Positions 1-16,400 of a DNA stretch of 64,000 nucleotides are shown one piece after another. The position numbers and the translations under genes are program-made. The notes beneath the pieces are model-generated. The model made no database searches. It was not told where the DNA came from and saw nothing but the letters and a program-made list of their open reading frames with translations. Position 1 is the stretch's first letter. Each line of letters starts with the position of its first letter. The DNA comes from Pomacea canaliculata (Eukaryota; Mollusca; Gastropoda; Architaenioglossa; Ampullariidae): assembly GCF_003073045.1 (NCBI RefSeq), contig NC_037593.1, forward strand, positions 20,887,027-20,951,026, written 5' to 3'.

Positions 1-1059
1 TTTCAGATTATTAATTTGAGATCTGTTTTCTTGTAGACATCTTTTATTACCTATTCCTATATATATATATGCATGTTGTAGCTATACAGTTTCTTGTTCC
101 CTACAGACATGATATGAAGAAAGAACATGGTAAGTCTGCTCCTTGCAGGTTCCTGTTTCACATTATTTTAGAAGGACCTGTGTTCTTGGCAAATTTCATT
201 TGATTCTTTTCTCTTATTTCTCAATATTCATTTTACCATCTTGCTTTTTTCTTAATTGTTGAGAGTGGACTTTATAACAGTCACCACTATATCACGACCT
301 GAAGCAATTTATATTAAAGATGTCAGCAAAGCTGAATCAACCTTTTACTCATTTAGTGCTTTAACACAAAGCATTAGAAATACTAATGGCATATATTCTC
401 TAATTTTTGTGTTTAATAGCTCAAAAAATAAATTCCACTTGTTAAGTATCACAGACTTTGCTAAATAATCAGCCAGTCTGACGTATACCTGACAAAAGAT
501 GAACTTCCTGTGTTTGCAGGTAAGAAGAAAAGTGTGAGTATAAAACCTCTGGCACAGCACAAAGCTCAATGTGACTACACATTTCTCTAAGTTTTAAGCT
601 TAGATATTCTTTTGCTAGCTTTACACAGACATTAACATATTTACATTTACAATGTATTTAACTGCATAGCATTTTCTTGCAGAAAAAATGTCCCATCATG
701 TAATCTGCAGCCCTTTATCATCTACAAGTGTGCAGCAACATTTAAAACCGTCTTCAAGAATAATCCCTACCATGAATCAGGAATGAAAAACAAGAAACAG
801 CATTAGATCTCTCAACCTGATTGTTAAGAAACTGCTCAGAAGATTAAAAATAATTGTCCACATCAATGAACTTTTTTATTTTCAAATGGCAGTCATCTAC
901 CACTTTAAAGTTACTATTTGAAATTTTTGTTGTGCCGTCTTCTCTACCTTGTAATTTTTATTTTTTCATCTTCTAATGCACTTCACATTTTAGACTTTGG
1001 ATGTGCAGCCTAGATATGCTGCAGTGTGTAACATCTCTACCAGCATATCTATGCAGACC
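1..1059. other. Intergenic, nothing recognised
   Basis: AT-rich sequence with a short (ta)n run near 60-70. The open frames at 256-468 (+) and 345-569 (-) overlap on opposite strands, are low complexity and show no family motif. I see no gene, RNA or recognisable repeat here. Confidence 0.5.
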
Positions 1060-1440
1060 AGACTTGGACGTCTAATTCATTTAACTGTATCCTATTCCCC
1101 GTCACCGGAACATATCGGTCACGTGATGTTTACTCTGCGGTAACGAACTCTTTCCTTTTTCCACCACCTACCATTGGATCATTCTAATCTGCATTGGAAA
1201 CACACCTCTTCCTTATGCATTACTCTAATACAGGCCACACCATGCTTATACCTTTTCCCCCTTTTGATCTTTCCTACTTTCTATATATAATCACAATGTT
1301 CTCGTTACTTGGTATTTTTTTTTTTTTAGACTCGCCTCCAGTACCACTGTTTATTCGTGACCCTTGTATGCTGTCCATGTTTCATTCCTTTTGTAAGAGC
1401 ATCCTCCATAGGAACATATTGTTAGTCTAGGGTAAATTTG
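1060..1440 (+). mobile_element. LINE 3' end (non-LTR retrotransposon tail)
   Basis: This stretch aligns by eye with 30460-30830. Both share the end of a reverse-transcriptase ORF: the peptide LETHLFLMHYS here corresponds to [11 protein letters not shown] there, followed by a similar pyrimidine-rich 3' UTR. The pattern WNSLP...SFK..LKTHLF just before the stop is typical of many Jockey/CR1/L2-like LINEs. The copy is 5'-truncated and carries indels. The family level is inferred; the homology of the two copies is read directly from the sequence. Confidence 0.6.
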
Positions 1441-1841
1441 GAAACGCTTGGTGTCAAGTTGTGCCCACTAGAACTGCGTTAACTTTCAAGTTTCAATGCA
1501 AAACTGCACAGAGCTTTATTTTTGTCTGGGTAATTTTAATTTGATGTGCACAAATATTTTAACCATCTGTTTAGTTCATTATCTTCTCCTTACAATCATC
1601 TCATTCTAGAGCTACAAATACCAAGCATCCTGTTCTTCCATTTGGCCAACATAAGGAAATGGATTAAAAATTAGTGCATGTTGCGATGGGTTGAACTGAT
1701 TCCTGGTTGCTTAAACCCTTTATGTAATATGATTTAAAAATCAAGTCTACTTAGAGAAACTGGACCTGTACATAGCTTAGCAACAAGCAGATCCACTCCA
1801 TTAATCAACTGCCAGACAAAAGATAATTTTAACAGCAGACA
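1441..1841. other. Intergenic spacer 3' of RPL30
   Basis: No coding or structural signal is visible. The RPL30 transcript should end near its lower edge, just past the poly(A) signal at 1842-1847. Confidence 0.4.
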
Positions 1842-1847
1842 TTTATT
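1842..1847 (-). other. Poly(A) signal of RPL30
   Basis: TTTATT on the plus strand reads AATAAA on the minus strand, only 16 nt past the RPL30 stop. The very short 3' UTR is normal for a ribosomal-protein mRNA. Confidence 0.7.
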
Positions 1848-1862
1848 CTCCAAGTCAACGAT

Positions 1863-4149
<2,287 letters not shown>

Positions 4150-4290
4150 TTTCACGAATGTTTTTGCCAACCAGCTTCTGGAACCAACAAGAGATCAGAT
4201 TTAAACTTTGTAACAGCAACTAACAATACTTGAAAAAGATTTATTTATATTACACGTAGCAATTTAACGCAGCCATGAATTAAGCCTGAC

Positions 4291-4319
4291 CTGTCGACAG
4301 GAAACTCGTGCGAGAAAGG
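4291..4319 (-). promoter_or_regulatory. RPL30 TOP start site and noncoding exon 1
   Basis: Read on the minus strand, CCTTTCTCG at 4319 is a 5' terminal oligopyrimidine tract, the usual start of ribosomal-protein mRNAs. The exon would end at CGACAG|GTCAGG (donor at 4290). The start site is inferred from the motif only. Confidence 0.55.
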
Positions 4320-4460
4320 AAATGTTCCCAGAATGCTTCAGTGATCTCTATTCTCGTCTCGTCCCACAGACGAGACATTCCATTGGCGGCTTGGAGACAA
4401 CATGGCGACGTGAGACGCTATATGTAGACTTTGCAGACGACATACCGAAGAACTCAAAGA
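4320..4460. promoter_or_regulatory. Divergent promoter between RPL30 and WDR35
   Basis: The two start codons lie 312 bp apart. The stretch holds an inverted 8-mer (TCTCGTCT and AGACGAGA, about 4353-4376), an inverted CCAAT box (ATTGG near 4382) and ACAACATGGCGACG near 4398, which resembles a YY1-type initiator. ATG at 4402 opens a three-codon upstream frame (ATG GCG ACG TGA, 4402-4413) ahead of the WDR35 start. Functions are inferred from motifs. Confidence 0.5.
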
Positions 4461-7400
4461 ATGTTTGTGTATCTCAGTAAAAAGGTACTATGCCCACTAA
4501 TAAAGATCTTGATGTTAAATTTGAAACACTAGAAAATATTAGTATTGTTAAAGAAATTTCTCAATTTAAAGACGAAGCACTTCTGTTTAACTGGTGGCTA
4601 TTGGGAATTAAGACTCGGTGTGTAGGAGTGTGTAGTTTATTGAAAGAACAGCGATTTAGAGAATTAAATTAACCAGCAGGCACAAGCTCACAAACGTGTA
4701 CAGATCTATAGCTACGTTTTTTATGCATTAGATTGCCATCCCCAGCAACACTAAGTTGCGATGCGTGTCATGGAATCGAGAACATGGCTATATAGCTTGT
4801 GGAGGAGAGGAGGGTCTTCTGAAAGTGCTGAGACTGGAGATACAAGCAGGTAAAAAGTATTTCTATTATAGTAACTTTTTTCTATCCATTTTTATACTTT
4901 TTTTCATTCTCACATAAAGAAGAAGAAAGGAATCCTTTACTGTAAATTATATTCTAATTGTTAGATATTAATACTTTTTTCTCTTAATCTTTACAGCAGA
5001 AGTCCCTAGTGGAGAAAAAGGTGAATAAGAGAAATTGGAAACATGTGTAGCTGCCTCTGCTTTAGTCTTTAGCTTTATTTTGTATACTGTTAATGGCATA
5101 TTCTAGTGTGGATGCCGACTTTCATTAAAGGCATATAGGTACCCATTGCTGTCACAGACTGTTTTTTTCTGTTTTTTAGCAAATTTATTCATTCCAGCTG
5201 GGTTAGAGAAACTGATCTGTTAACAATCATCAATCACCTTTTCATCTGTCCTTTGCTCTATCAATATCTTTTTCAGAGAGTATGAGGGATAAGTGAGAGA
5301 AAAAAAAATGGAGAATGTATATATTTGTGTGTGTGTGTATGTATATATATGTGTGTATAACTCAACAGTATTACCAATATTACTATATTGTAATAATAAA
5401 TACACATGTAAATGGTTGATCTAGTTGTAATATTGGTAATACTGCTACAGTAATTTTGATAATCTTTTGATTTTAATTTTAGTTTTAAAGAGCATGCTAT
5501 TTTGCTACAACATTGTATGAAACAAGATTGCCACACTCATAGGACACCAGAAAACCTCTACTTTCAATTGTCCAGTGACATAAGTTTGTCTTCTTTGGCC
5601 ATACGACCTGGCATGACACTTTGTTGAAAACTATTCTCCAAGGCATCTTGGAGGGCAGTTGATGCCACTGGGGCCAAAGAGAGCACTGACTTACGAATGC
5701 CTCATACAGTATCTGCTCACTATCATCCAGAGTAGGCAAGAGTGGTGGGCTCTGTCAGCTACCACATCTATCTGTGTGCTTCCCACCAACGACAGATACC
5801 AGTCTAGGGATGACTAACTGACTATTTTGCTTTTATAATACATGTTTAGGCTAGTTTATTTCAGGACCTTAACTGATGAAATTTTGAATCCAAATACTTT
5901 TCCAAAACAGCATGGTACCATCATTTCTGGTGGTTGATAAAATAGCAGCATGTTGTTATAGTCATCAGATGATTTGTTCGTCTTGATCTTAAAGTATTAA
6001 TTTGTCTTGTTGGGCTAATGCAGTCTAAAAGTACTGTATGATTTGTATTGCTAGACCTGTCCAATTTAGAGTATTGATTTGTCATATTGGAACTCTTTGT
6101 TCTTAAAGTATTAATTTGTCTTGCAGGAACTGTCTGGTCTGAAAGAACTGATTTCTTGAAATATATGGTCTAAAAGAATTGATTATTTAACTATTTGATT
6201 GATCCTTTTTTTATCAGATAAGTCAGTGACATGAAGATTTCAGCTTTTCATGCTGTTCTTTCTTACTTAGGCAAGGATGCCAAAGTGAAGGGACTTGCAG
6301 CACCTAGTAATCTCTCTATGAATCAGTCACTTGAGGGACATGCTGGTATGTTGTAATACAAATTTATGATAATCATATTAATTTATAAAAATGGTATGAT
6401 GTTACAGCATTTAGTGTTTAAAAGTCGAGATAGTTTTCCAAACTGGTTGAATACCCCTTGTGTAAAGGACATACCTACAAACATCACCATGCACAGAAAG
6501 AGAACATTTACGACATCAAGGCTCAGCCAGTGAGAACCGTCAGTTAATCAGGCATTTCTGTGAACAAACATGTTGTCAGATATTTGACCTTACAGTGCAT
6601 GGTGATGTTTAAAGGGTTATATCTGCGTTATGAACCAATCACCGAAATTTTTTAGAAAGAGTATATTGTACTGAACTTTATTTAGTCATTAAAAGAATGT
6701 ACAGTCCACTATAGTTTGTTAAAGTTTGATTTAAAAAATCCACATTGCCTTTTTTAATCTGATTGAAGACAAAGTGTAGCAAAAAGATGCTTATGTTAAT
6801 ACATTTTAGATTACAAATATAGGTGCAGTTCAAGTTTTGGCTTGGAATGAACATCATCAGAAGCTGACCACCAGTGACCAGCATGGTCTTATCATTGTGT
6901 GGATGCTCTACAAAGGTAGAAAGATGCAGTTTTTTAAATAAGAAAATAAGAGTTCTTGCACATTCAGCAGACAACATTTTTATATTTTGCATGTTGGAAA
7001 CAATCTAGCAATTAAAAAAAACCCTAATTCTAAAACAGCCACAGATGTATCTATAGTATTTGAAGAGGTCTATTTGTGGTGACATATTTACTAAAGCAGT
7101 CAGATATCTTTCCTCCGTTTTTAAAGTCACTGGTGAATAATATATAATTTAAATACTTTTTTGGATGAGGTGGGGAAGTTTTATTAGATGGTACAATATC
7201 AAACCATTGATTATTAATATGTGCATCTGTTTGCCCTATTCACACCAAAGAATATTAACAAAATTATGCAACAGGATCGTGGTATGAAGAGATGATAAAC
7301 AACCGTAACAAGTCTGTTGTACGGGGCATGAAATGGACATCAGATGGACAGAAAATCTGCATAGTTTATGAAGATGGTGAGGCTCACAAAAATTGTCTGT

Positions 7401-10400
7401 ATATATGTGTGTGTATGCATATGCATGCTTATATGTTTATGCTTTACCATTGATTGTTTGGAGGATAGCTGGATTTTTTTTAAAAGTGTTAGCAATTGCA
7501 TGATCTAAACTAAAACACAATATTATTAAACTATTAATGAATAAAGATGTTTAATGACTGGTAATAGATGTCGTTGTGTATGAGAAAAGAGAGATACGCA
7601 TATGTGACATGTGCATATGCTCCAGTGACACGGCTCACAGAAAATCTTCAGTCCCATAAAAGTTCCCTGCTCCCATCTCTGCATGTGTGTGCTCAGTTTT
7701 TGTAGGTAGTGATGGCTGTGTGCATGTGCTAACTTGTGTTCTTGTGTCTGTATATCAGTCTGCATAGCTTTGGCAGTTGTAGTATATTTTCACTTATTTT
7801 TATGCCATGTCTAGAATTTTTTTTTAATAAAATACTGTTTGCATTTGTTCTTCATATTTTTATAGCATTCTAGGATTTAAGAGTAAAAGCTGCTGATGTA
7901 GTTTGAATAAAAATCAGGTTTTACCTGTATTGTTTATTTATCATCAAAATATGGAATAGCTTATGTTACAGGAGTTTATCAGAAAATGTTGGTATGTTTT
8001 CAGGAGCTGTCATTGTGGGTTCCTTAGATGGAAACCGTATATGGGGCAAGGAGCTGCGTCAGGTTCAGCTGGCATGTGTTGAGGTATGCTGAGCATGTTG
8101 AGATATGTTACTTTATGAGTCCTGATAAGTACATTAGTACAGTAGCAAAAATGTGATAGAACAAAGTAATAGAACAAAAGTAATAATCAGTTTGATGAGG
8201 ATTATGTTAACAGTTTGAGGACAGTCTGAAAAAGACACAATGTCAATGTAAATGGGGGTGATGGGCACTGTAAATGTCCATTTTCCTGAGAATGGATGCC
8301 AAATGTTAATAAGTTCACACAGCAGTTTCTAATGTTGAAAACTTAGAAAGGCTTAGCTGAATATATTCATTTTGAAGTATTTGCCTTGTTAGATTGTTTT
8401 TCTGCTAGTAGATGTGCATCCAGAACACAGAATTACATTAGCCACTTAATTCTTTGTCACCTCAGATTACTTCAGCTCATAGAATGTGGTTTTATGGATG
8501 AATTATTATTGCATGTTTCCAGTGGTCACCAGATGGCAAAAAGATTTTATTTGGTATTGCTAATGGAGAGGTCCAGGTCTTCGACAATGTGGGAAATTTC
8601 ATTGTAAGAACCCAAATTACTTGATGATTTTTATGTTTTCGATAACAGTTATTCACATTGGTTTGTAGTGTGGGACTTTGAAGCACAACTTTCGGGGTTT
8701 TTTATTTTTTTAAAATTTAAATAATTGCTAATATTGTGGTTGATGTGCCTACAATGAGATCTCTGTTTTGCCCATGACAGTGGTTGTGTGCCTTTGCTTA
8801 TGTTTCTCCATATAAAACTGTGATTGTCAATCTGCATATTGATTGGTTGTTAAATGATGTTAACCAAGTGCATGGAAACATTATTGTATATTTCTGCAGA
8901 GCAAGCTTCAGGTGTATTGTCTGACAAACATTACTGGTGCCATACATATCGCAGGCCTTGAGTGGTACAATGGTGCCCATGGCTATGTTGAGCCCAACTG
9001 TCCAAGCCTTGCATTGTGTTTTGACAATGGTCGATGCCAAATTATGCGCACAGAGACCGATGAAAGTGAGTCAAATGAATGCATAATTGATAGTGCTTTT
9101 AACCTTTAAAAGATACATCAGATGGGCAAGATGGGGCTAACACAATGAAGACAAGTCACTCAGGTGCAGCACCCACCTCTTAATTTCATCAATTTGCATA
9201 TAGTCAATACAATACATTCTATCTATATGGATGATCTTATGTTGTCATCTTGCATGCCAGCTACAAGAGGGCTTTTCAACTTGAGAGGAGGAGGGCACTG
9301 CAATGCTACATTCCAAGCATAATGCTACATGTGCAATCTTTAATAAAAAAAAGTTATCGTTTGAATCCCATTTTACTTTGATCCTGAATATAGTTGTTGT
9401 TTTTGTCTCTGTAAGCGTGCTATGTTCATTTGGAATCTTTGTGTTTATTTTTTTTGTTTTGCTTTGAACCTGTTTTAAACTGGGAAAACATGCTGTACAA
9501 ATCTTATTATTATGATTATTTTGATTAGTTCCAACAAACAATAGTACTAAAATTGATGTTTAAAAGTGTTTTGCATTGGTCCAAGAGATCGATATCTCCA
9601 GACCAGTATTCATCTAGAACAGTCCTCAGTTATCCTAACTTTTGATGGTTTCATGTTAAGTGTATTTGATTATCCTCAGGCCAGTATTTGCTTCTAATTT
9701 TTAAAAAAATTAATCTTAATTAATTATGTTACAGATCCGGTCCTGATTGACACCGGTATGCAGGTGGTGCAGATTTCATGGAATCACACAGGTTCTATCT
9801 TAGCTGTTGCTGGCTCCCAACATGCTCTGGGGCAGGAGAAGGAGGTCAATGTTGTACAGTTCTACACACCACTAGGGGAGGTAAATAGTTAGAAAGTAAC
9901 ATGATGAGGTAATAATGTTGATGGATGTGCCTGCTTTAGTTTTTGTATGACATAGGAGATACAAAAGCCAGATCTTCTCTGAATAATTATGATTATGGAC
10001 TTAGAAAAGACTTTTTATTATGCAAGCTAGCATACTTTATAGTCACATTTTGCCAAATGTGATAATTATATATCATCAAGCTTGAGAGCTAAGAATTTTC
10101 ATTCTGTGCATTTGGTCTAACCTTGCTTCTGTATACTGAGAAATACAAATAAACTTTATTTTAGCATCTGCGCACATTGAAGGTCCCTGGCAAGAGTATG
10201 AGTTCCTGTTCCTGGGAAGGTGGCAGTCTTCGAATTGCTCTTGCTGTTGACAGTTTTATTTACTTTGCCAACATACGTCCAGACTATAAGGTGCCTTATC
10301 TGTTTTTTTTACTTTGCAAACATATGTCCAGATGATAATGTGACTTATCTGTACAGCTATTTTAGCTGTGCTTAACGTTTTTGGTTTATTGTGGGTAGTG

Positions 10401-13400
10401 CTATCCCTGTCTCTTTAACCTCATTATTCTGAGACTCCAGATCCACCAACATTACTAGTAACTGAAAATCTATTTTTAAAATACTTGTTTCTGCATAAAA
10501 CTTTAGGTAAGAAATGAAAGCTGAAAGGATGATATCTTTTAAAAGTCTCCTTTTAGAAGTGAAAGAACACTTGAAGAGAAATTCTCAAAACTTATGGCCT
10601 TTATGCAAATACTCCCCAGGTTTATTTCTGCTGCTAACTCTTCAATCTGTATGTTTATTGTGAACTTTCTATCACTTCATCTGAGTCAAACTTATTCATG
10701 CTCAACATCACTTTAGTAAAATAGGGAAACACTTGTACTCTTGAAATCCCTTCCCTAATCTGATTCAGCTATAGGTACACAAGCAGCTATGTGACTTGCT
10801 TGCTAGCTATTATTTCCACTCTATTTTTACTTCTATGTCTTTGTCTCTTCTTTCTCTCCCTCCTCCCCCTCTGTAATATGTACTATTTCAAATTACAACA
10901 TTGTTCACATTTGTTCTGTGTGGCAGATGAAGGTGGGTTTTTTAATATAGTGCTTTTTTTTCAAACATGAGTAACATCTCAGAATGGAGAGAATAAACAT
11001 GAACAAGACACATGCTCTGGAGCAAAGACACCAACCCACAATATTCCATGACCTAGCCATGATATTCCTACAAAATGCAAAATTTGGTGGATTAGACAGA
11101 CATGCATGCATGTGTGCACATATCACAACACTCTGTTTCTTTTTTATTTGTAAGATTGCCTTGTCATATCAGATGTGAATGATGAAATAATATAAAAGTA
11201 TTTGGTATTTGCTAACACGAAAGTCTTTTTTTTTCAGTGGGGTTATTGCACCAACACAATCGTTTATGCATTCACAAAGCCAGACCGTACAGAGCACTGT
11301 GTCATATTTTGGGATTTCAAGAACAATGAGGTAATGCACGCACTGACACAATGGCATTTAGTAGCAGAGTTTGACTTTAACTGGATATTACTGCTATTCT
11401 TATTTTGGATTTGGAATGTTTGCTTTATAGCATTAAAGAAAGTTTTTAGTTAATTTTCATCTGCATACCATGTTAAAACTTTACATTGCTCATCATCATT
11501 TTCTGGGGCCATGGTCATTATGTGCATTCTGATATCAGATATCATTTTGCAGAAATATGTCAAGCATGTCAAAAATCTTACTTCAATAACTGCCTATGGG
11601 GATTATTGCTGCCTAGCAACAAAAGCTGATGAAATTGTGGGCCAAGTAAGTGTTATTTAACTAGCCTTTGATAGTCACTGACTGTGGTGTTGAAAACAAT
11701 GACAATAATAATCAATTTGACATTGGCATTGTGAGAGATTATGATCATGATCGTCTAAAATGTATTTCTTAAAAAATGGAAAAGATAGGTATTAAACTAT
11801 TGAGTGTTGTGAGTTAATTCTGAGGGCATCAGGAAAGATCATCATTAGTACTTACGTGCAGATCTTTGCTTCCTTTTGTGCCCTAAGCACTTTTTACTGC
11901 TTTATTGTTTCAGTATGTACTGGTACTGTGCAACTCAATTGGAACACCACTTGATTCTAAGTACGTTGATATGGACCCCTTATACTTGACAATGACAAGG
12001 ACTCACATCATCGCTGCCTGCAAGGAGGCCTTCTACTGCTGGCAGTTTAAAAATCCAAAGAAGATAGCTACTCTTGAGATGGCCACCAAGCGCAAAGCTG
12101 GGTCTGAAAAGTCAGTCGGTAATTCTTAAACCCTAAAATAATTCACCAACACACCACACGCTAATTAGCCAATGTTTTTTCCTAGTGATACATTGTGCTA
12201 CTATGCAGTAATTTGGAAAATGGAAAAAAAGCCCCTCTCTCTCCTCCTCCTCCTTTTTCGTTAAGATTACATATTTAGAAACACTTGATATTTACTTTTA
12301 ATTGTATAACCTTGTTTTCAAGACCACATTCCCTAAGGAATCTCTTCTCCTAACATCCCTTCCTTTTCTCACTGTGTCTGGCTTTTGCTCTCTTTCACTC
12401 TGCTTCATTTATTTTTGGCTCTGCCAGGTAAACATACTTTATTTATGACTATTTGTTTGCTTTGTCTTCTGCTTTCAGGCTTTTCCACATTGATGACATA
12501 CCATCAGGAACTTCTGCACAAGAGGAGATAGACTTCAGCAAGGCTTGTGCAGTAAGTGTACTTTTAAAAATTTTCATTTTCATGAAAGCATTATCCTCAC
12601 TTATGCCACAATACTTTAGTATTATATTGAATAGTAGTACTCATTTGGCCTTGCAAAGATGCACTGTGTCAGCTTTTTATAATTTGTTTGACAAGTAATT
12701 CTTAGACTAGATCATTTCTCATTGCTATATAACACACTGGCTTCAGCTGTCTTTAAATAATAGTGGTCAAAATTGAATAGCAAGTACTTTTGGTCCATTG
12801 TGGTGAGCTATTGCTGAATTCCTCAGGTATACACAGTGTAGCCATGTTGTCAATGACAGGAATAATGAAAGGGAACTCAGTTAAATAAATTACAAAAAGG
12901 TATGAAAAACTACAAGAACAAGGTAAAAAAAATGGATTAGGCTTTGTTTACTGGCAATTCCCATTCAACCAAGATATCTGAAATAATGGCATTCGATCCT
13001 TTCTTTTTTTTTCTAGACTCAGGGCTCTAGAACCAATTTCTTTTCCATTACAAATGGAAATCATACAACATTATTGATTTTGATATTTTATTTTAGTTCT
13101 TGCTTTTATTCTTGTAACTCAGACAATAGGACGAGAGAGAAAGGAATGGCTGTCTTGCCTCGTGTTTCAACATTTTCTCAAGAATGTCTGTTAGACCATC
13201 TGATGCACCAACTACTTCATGTGAAATGTTTTGCTATAGCTATGATGTAAACTTGATGAACATATGCTCATGTTCTTGCACATGTGTACGTGTATACAGG
13301 CTGATCTGCATGCAGTCGTGTTCTCTATGATCATAATATAATTCACATCTTTTCTTTAACATGGGTTTATTGGCTGTAGTTTACAGCAAAGAGGCACTCT

Positions 13401-16400
13401 TTCTAATTACACATTTCTTCCTTCATCTCATGCAAAGACAGTGTTCTTCTTTTTCATTTGTTAAGCATCAAAATTTTTATGTCAAATTCACTGTGGTTTC
13501 ATGCATGTTAAAAATGTTCGTCTCTAATATAAAATGTGAAATTTAGTGCCTGAGTGTAAATAATTATCTTTTTGCATTCACTTTCTCAGAATTACAACTC
13601 CAGCTTTCAACTTTGTGTCAATTACCCCTTAATGTTTCAAAAATGGTATATCCAGAGTTTTTATACATCAGTATTTTTTCAAATTTGTTCAGTCTTTTCA
13701 AACTGATAAATGTCTTCATGTTCCTCAAAATGTTACAATGAGAGCCACCAAGTGTAGGGCAAATACTGTCACTGTGAATAAACAGGCAGTGTATGTTGTA
13801 GACATGACTGGTGTCTCACTCAGCAGTCTTCTGAATCATACTTTCACAATTTTTGTGTTGTATAGATTAGTGTGGTCCTCTTTATATCTTCTGTTATGTA
13901 AGTATAGTATAGTGATATGGACTTAATAAAGTTAATGTTACACACCTGAAAGTATAACCCTCATAGTCTGTTCTTGCTGTAACCAGAACGATGGGGATTT
14001 CCATGGGATGTGTATACAGAAATGTTCAGATTATGTAGAAGTATTTACAATAATTTTGATGAGTATTACATTTATAAAATACAGTATATTATCAGCTTTG
14101 CACCTATGTAATGTATATCTCTAAAGATTAGTTGTGTTTTGTTTCTTGCAGGCCACCGGGGATCCAATTTGCTGCATGTGTGCTTCTGAAAAAGGGCTGA
14201 TTATGGTACATTTTTACTAACATAATACTATATTTGTTACAGTAAATTGAGACTCTTAAGCAGTGCTATGTTGATGGAAGGTATGCACTTGCTTTTTGTA
14301 GGTAGGAAACATGACTAGTTTGTTTTAGCATATGTTCAGCATGCTGTTCAAGAATGTAGAGAATTTCTATGTTATCATCTATATGTGCATCTATGATTGT
14401 ACTTGTTGTATGTGTGCATGTGTTATATGTCTATGTTTATGTAAATATTTCTGTAAATATGTGCTTGTTCACAACTGTGCATGTATTTTAATGTGTATGT
14501 CTTGACTGCATCCATCCATAATGACAATATCTACTAATATCTCAGGGACGGGAGTCTGGGGCCCTGGCACGATATGCTATGCCATCTCTAGCCTTGACCC
14601 ACAAGTATTCGCTGGGCTGTCGCCCCTATCAACTTAGCCTTAACTGCACATCCAGGTTTGTGGTTTTTGATCTTAGGTTTAATTAGCTTTCCATAAAACA
14701 AGTCATGTAGTCATTCAGTAGATAAGAAAAGAGTCGATTTTTGAAGGCATTTTCTTGTAACCAACATCTGCCTGGCTGTTTCACTATGTCAAGAGACAAC
14801 ATAGTATGGTTGAGAAAAATGAACTGCAAATAACATAACAAACAATTTTTAACTCCTGATATAGCAGTTTGGTCTTCTTAAAAGATAACCGTGCATTCTA
14901 GTATTTTTTGATGTGGTTATATACAACCTTCTTTTCTATATTATTTAAATATAATCCTTATAGTTGTAGGTTGCATGCTTAGTTTTCTTATTTTAAAAAG
15001 AATATCTTTTTTTATCTCCTCAAGAAAACAACTGAATGTGATTATCAAATTTTTCAGCCGACTGGCTATTATTGATATTGCTGGCGTCCTCACATTTTTT
15101 GACTTGGACACAAGAGTGACTGATCCTGATGGCAAAGAAGTTGTGGGTGAGCATCTCAACTTTGAGCGCAAGGATGTGTGGGACATGAAGTGGGCTGAGG
15201 TGAGCATAGTTTGTACTCCTATTTAAGATAAAAGTGTCAGAAAACTGATGATCCCATAAGAAGTAGTTGACCGGTGAATCTTTCATTGTTGTAAAAGCTT
15301 TGTATTAATGTAGCTTAAGAAATCCAGCATATTCCATATCTCTCTAAGAGTTGTAATCAGTGGATTGATTCTTTAGCTGCCTGGTCCACAGGGCTGGATG
15401 CTGGGGTTTTCTCTCCAGTTTCCTTCCCATTCCTCTCCCCCAATAGCACAAAATCGCCTCAAAAGGTGGAAGCATTTTCCTACTAAATAAACCAACCAGA
15501 TTGATGATTCTTTGTTACTTTAAGAGTGTAGCTTCAGCTAGGGTTTGAGCATTTAAGAAAATAAGTGCACATCTTAAAACTGCTTTACAATACAATCCAG
15601 TAATGAGCAATGTCAAGATCAATTATGAGAGAAAGAGAGAGAGAAAAATTATTTATGTTTAGCAAATTATGGTTAAATAGCTTGCTGTATTCTTGTAATA
15701 TTTATGTTCGTAGGTGATAGAAAATAGTTTGGTGACTTGAGGATTAACTTATATTTGAACATTGTGTGGTTTTATTCAGGACAACTCCGAGCTGTTTGCT
15801 ATGATGGAGAAAACTAGGATGTATATCTTCCGCAATCTGGATCCAGAGGTTGAATTTCTCTCTCTCTTTTACAGTTTTTTCAGTGGTTCTGTTTATTTCA
15901 GTTTACTATAGATTTACTTTGATCATTATCACCATCAGCATACAATTCATTTGCACAGAGTAGACCTAAGGAAGAGGGTGGACAAGAGACTCTACTCGCT
16001 CATTGTGGTAAAAGGGGAAACAAAAAAGCTGTAAAGATGTCTCCAGAGTAGCTTATACAGATCAAACAGCTGCACTCTTTTATTTGCAAGACGATAAAAC
16101 TATTTCATTCAGTAATAGAAAAAATTCTTAACAACATATTATTTCACCCATTTTAGCTTTTAAAGTTTAGCTGGTAGATCTTAAACTGAACTGAACTGAT
16201 GCTTCAGGAGCCTATTCTGAGCAGTGGCTACATCTGCCAGTTCAGTGAGCTGCAGATCCGCTCAGTGCTGCTGGATGAAATCCTGAAGAACCCAGAAAAT
16301 CCATCTAAAGATGATATTATTGAGCTTGAAATCAAGGTTTGCCATTACTTGTCATGAAGTTGGAGTAATATTTAGATGTCTGTCTATATTTGTCTCGTGA

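Noticed and set aside
4402-4413. ATGGCG at 4402 as the WDR35 start
   Set aside because: It stops after three codons; ATG at 4461 gives MFVYLSKK, which matches the family start and splices in phase.
5497-5739. 80-aa minus-strand frame in a WDR35 intron
   Set aside because: It reads somewhat like protein and could be transposon debris, but no motif allowed a call.
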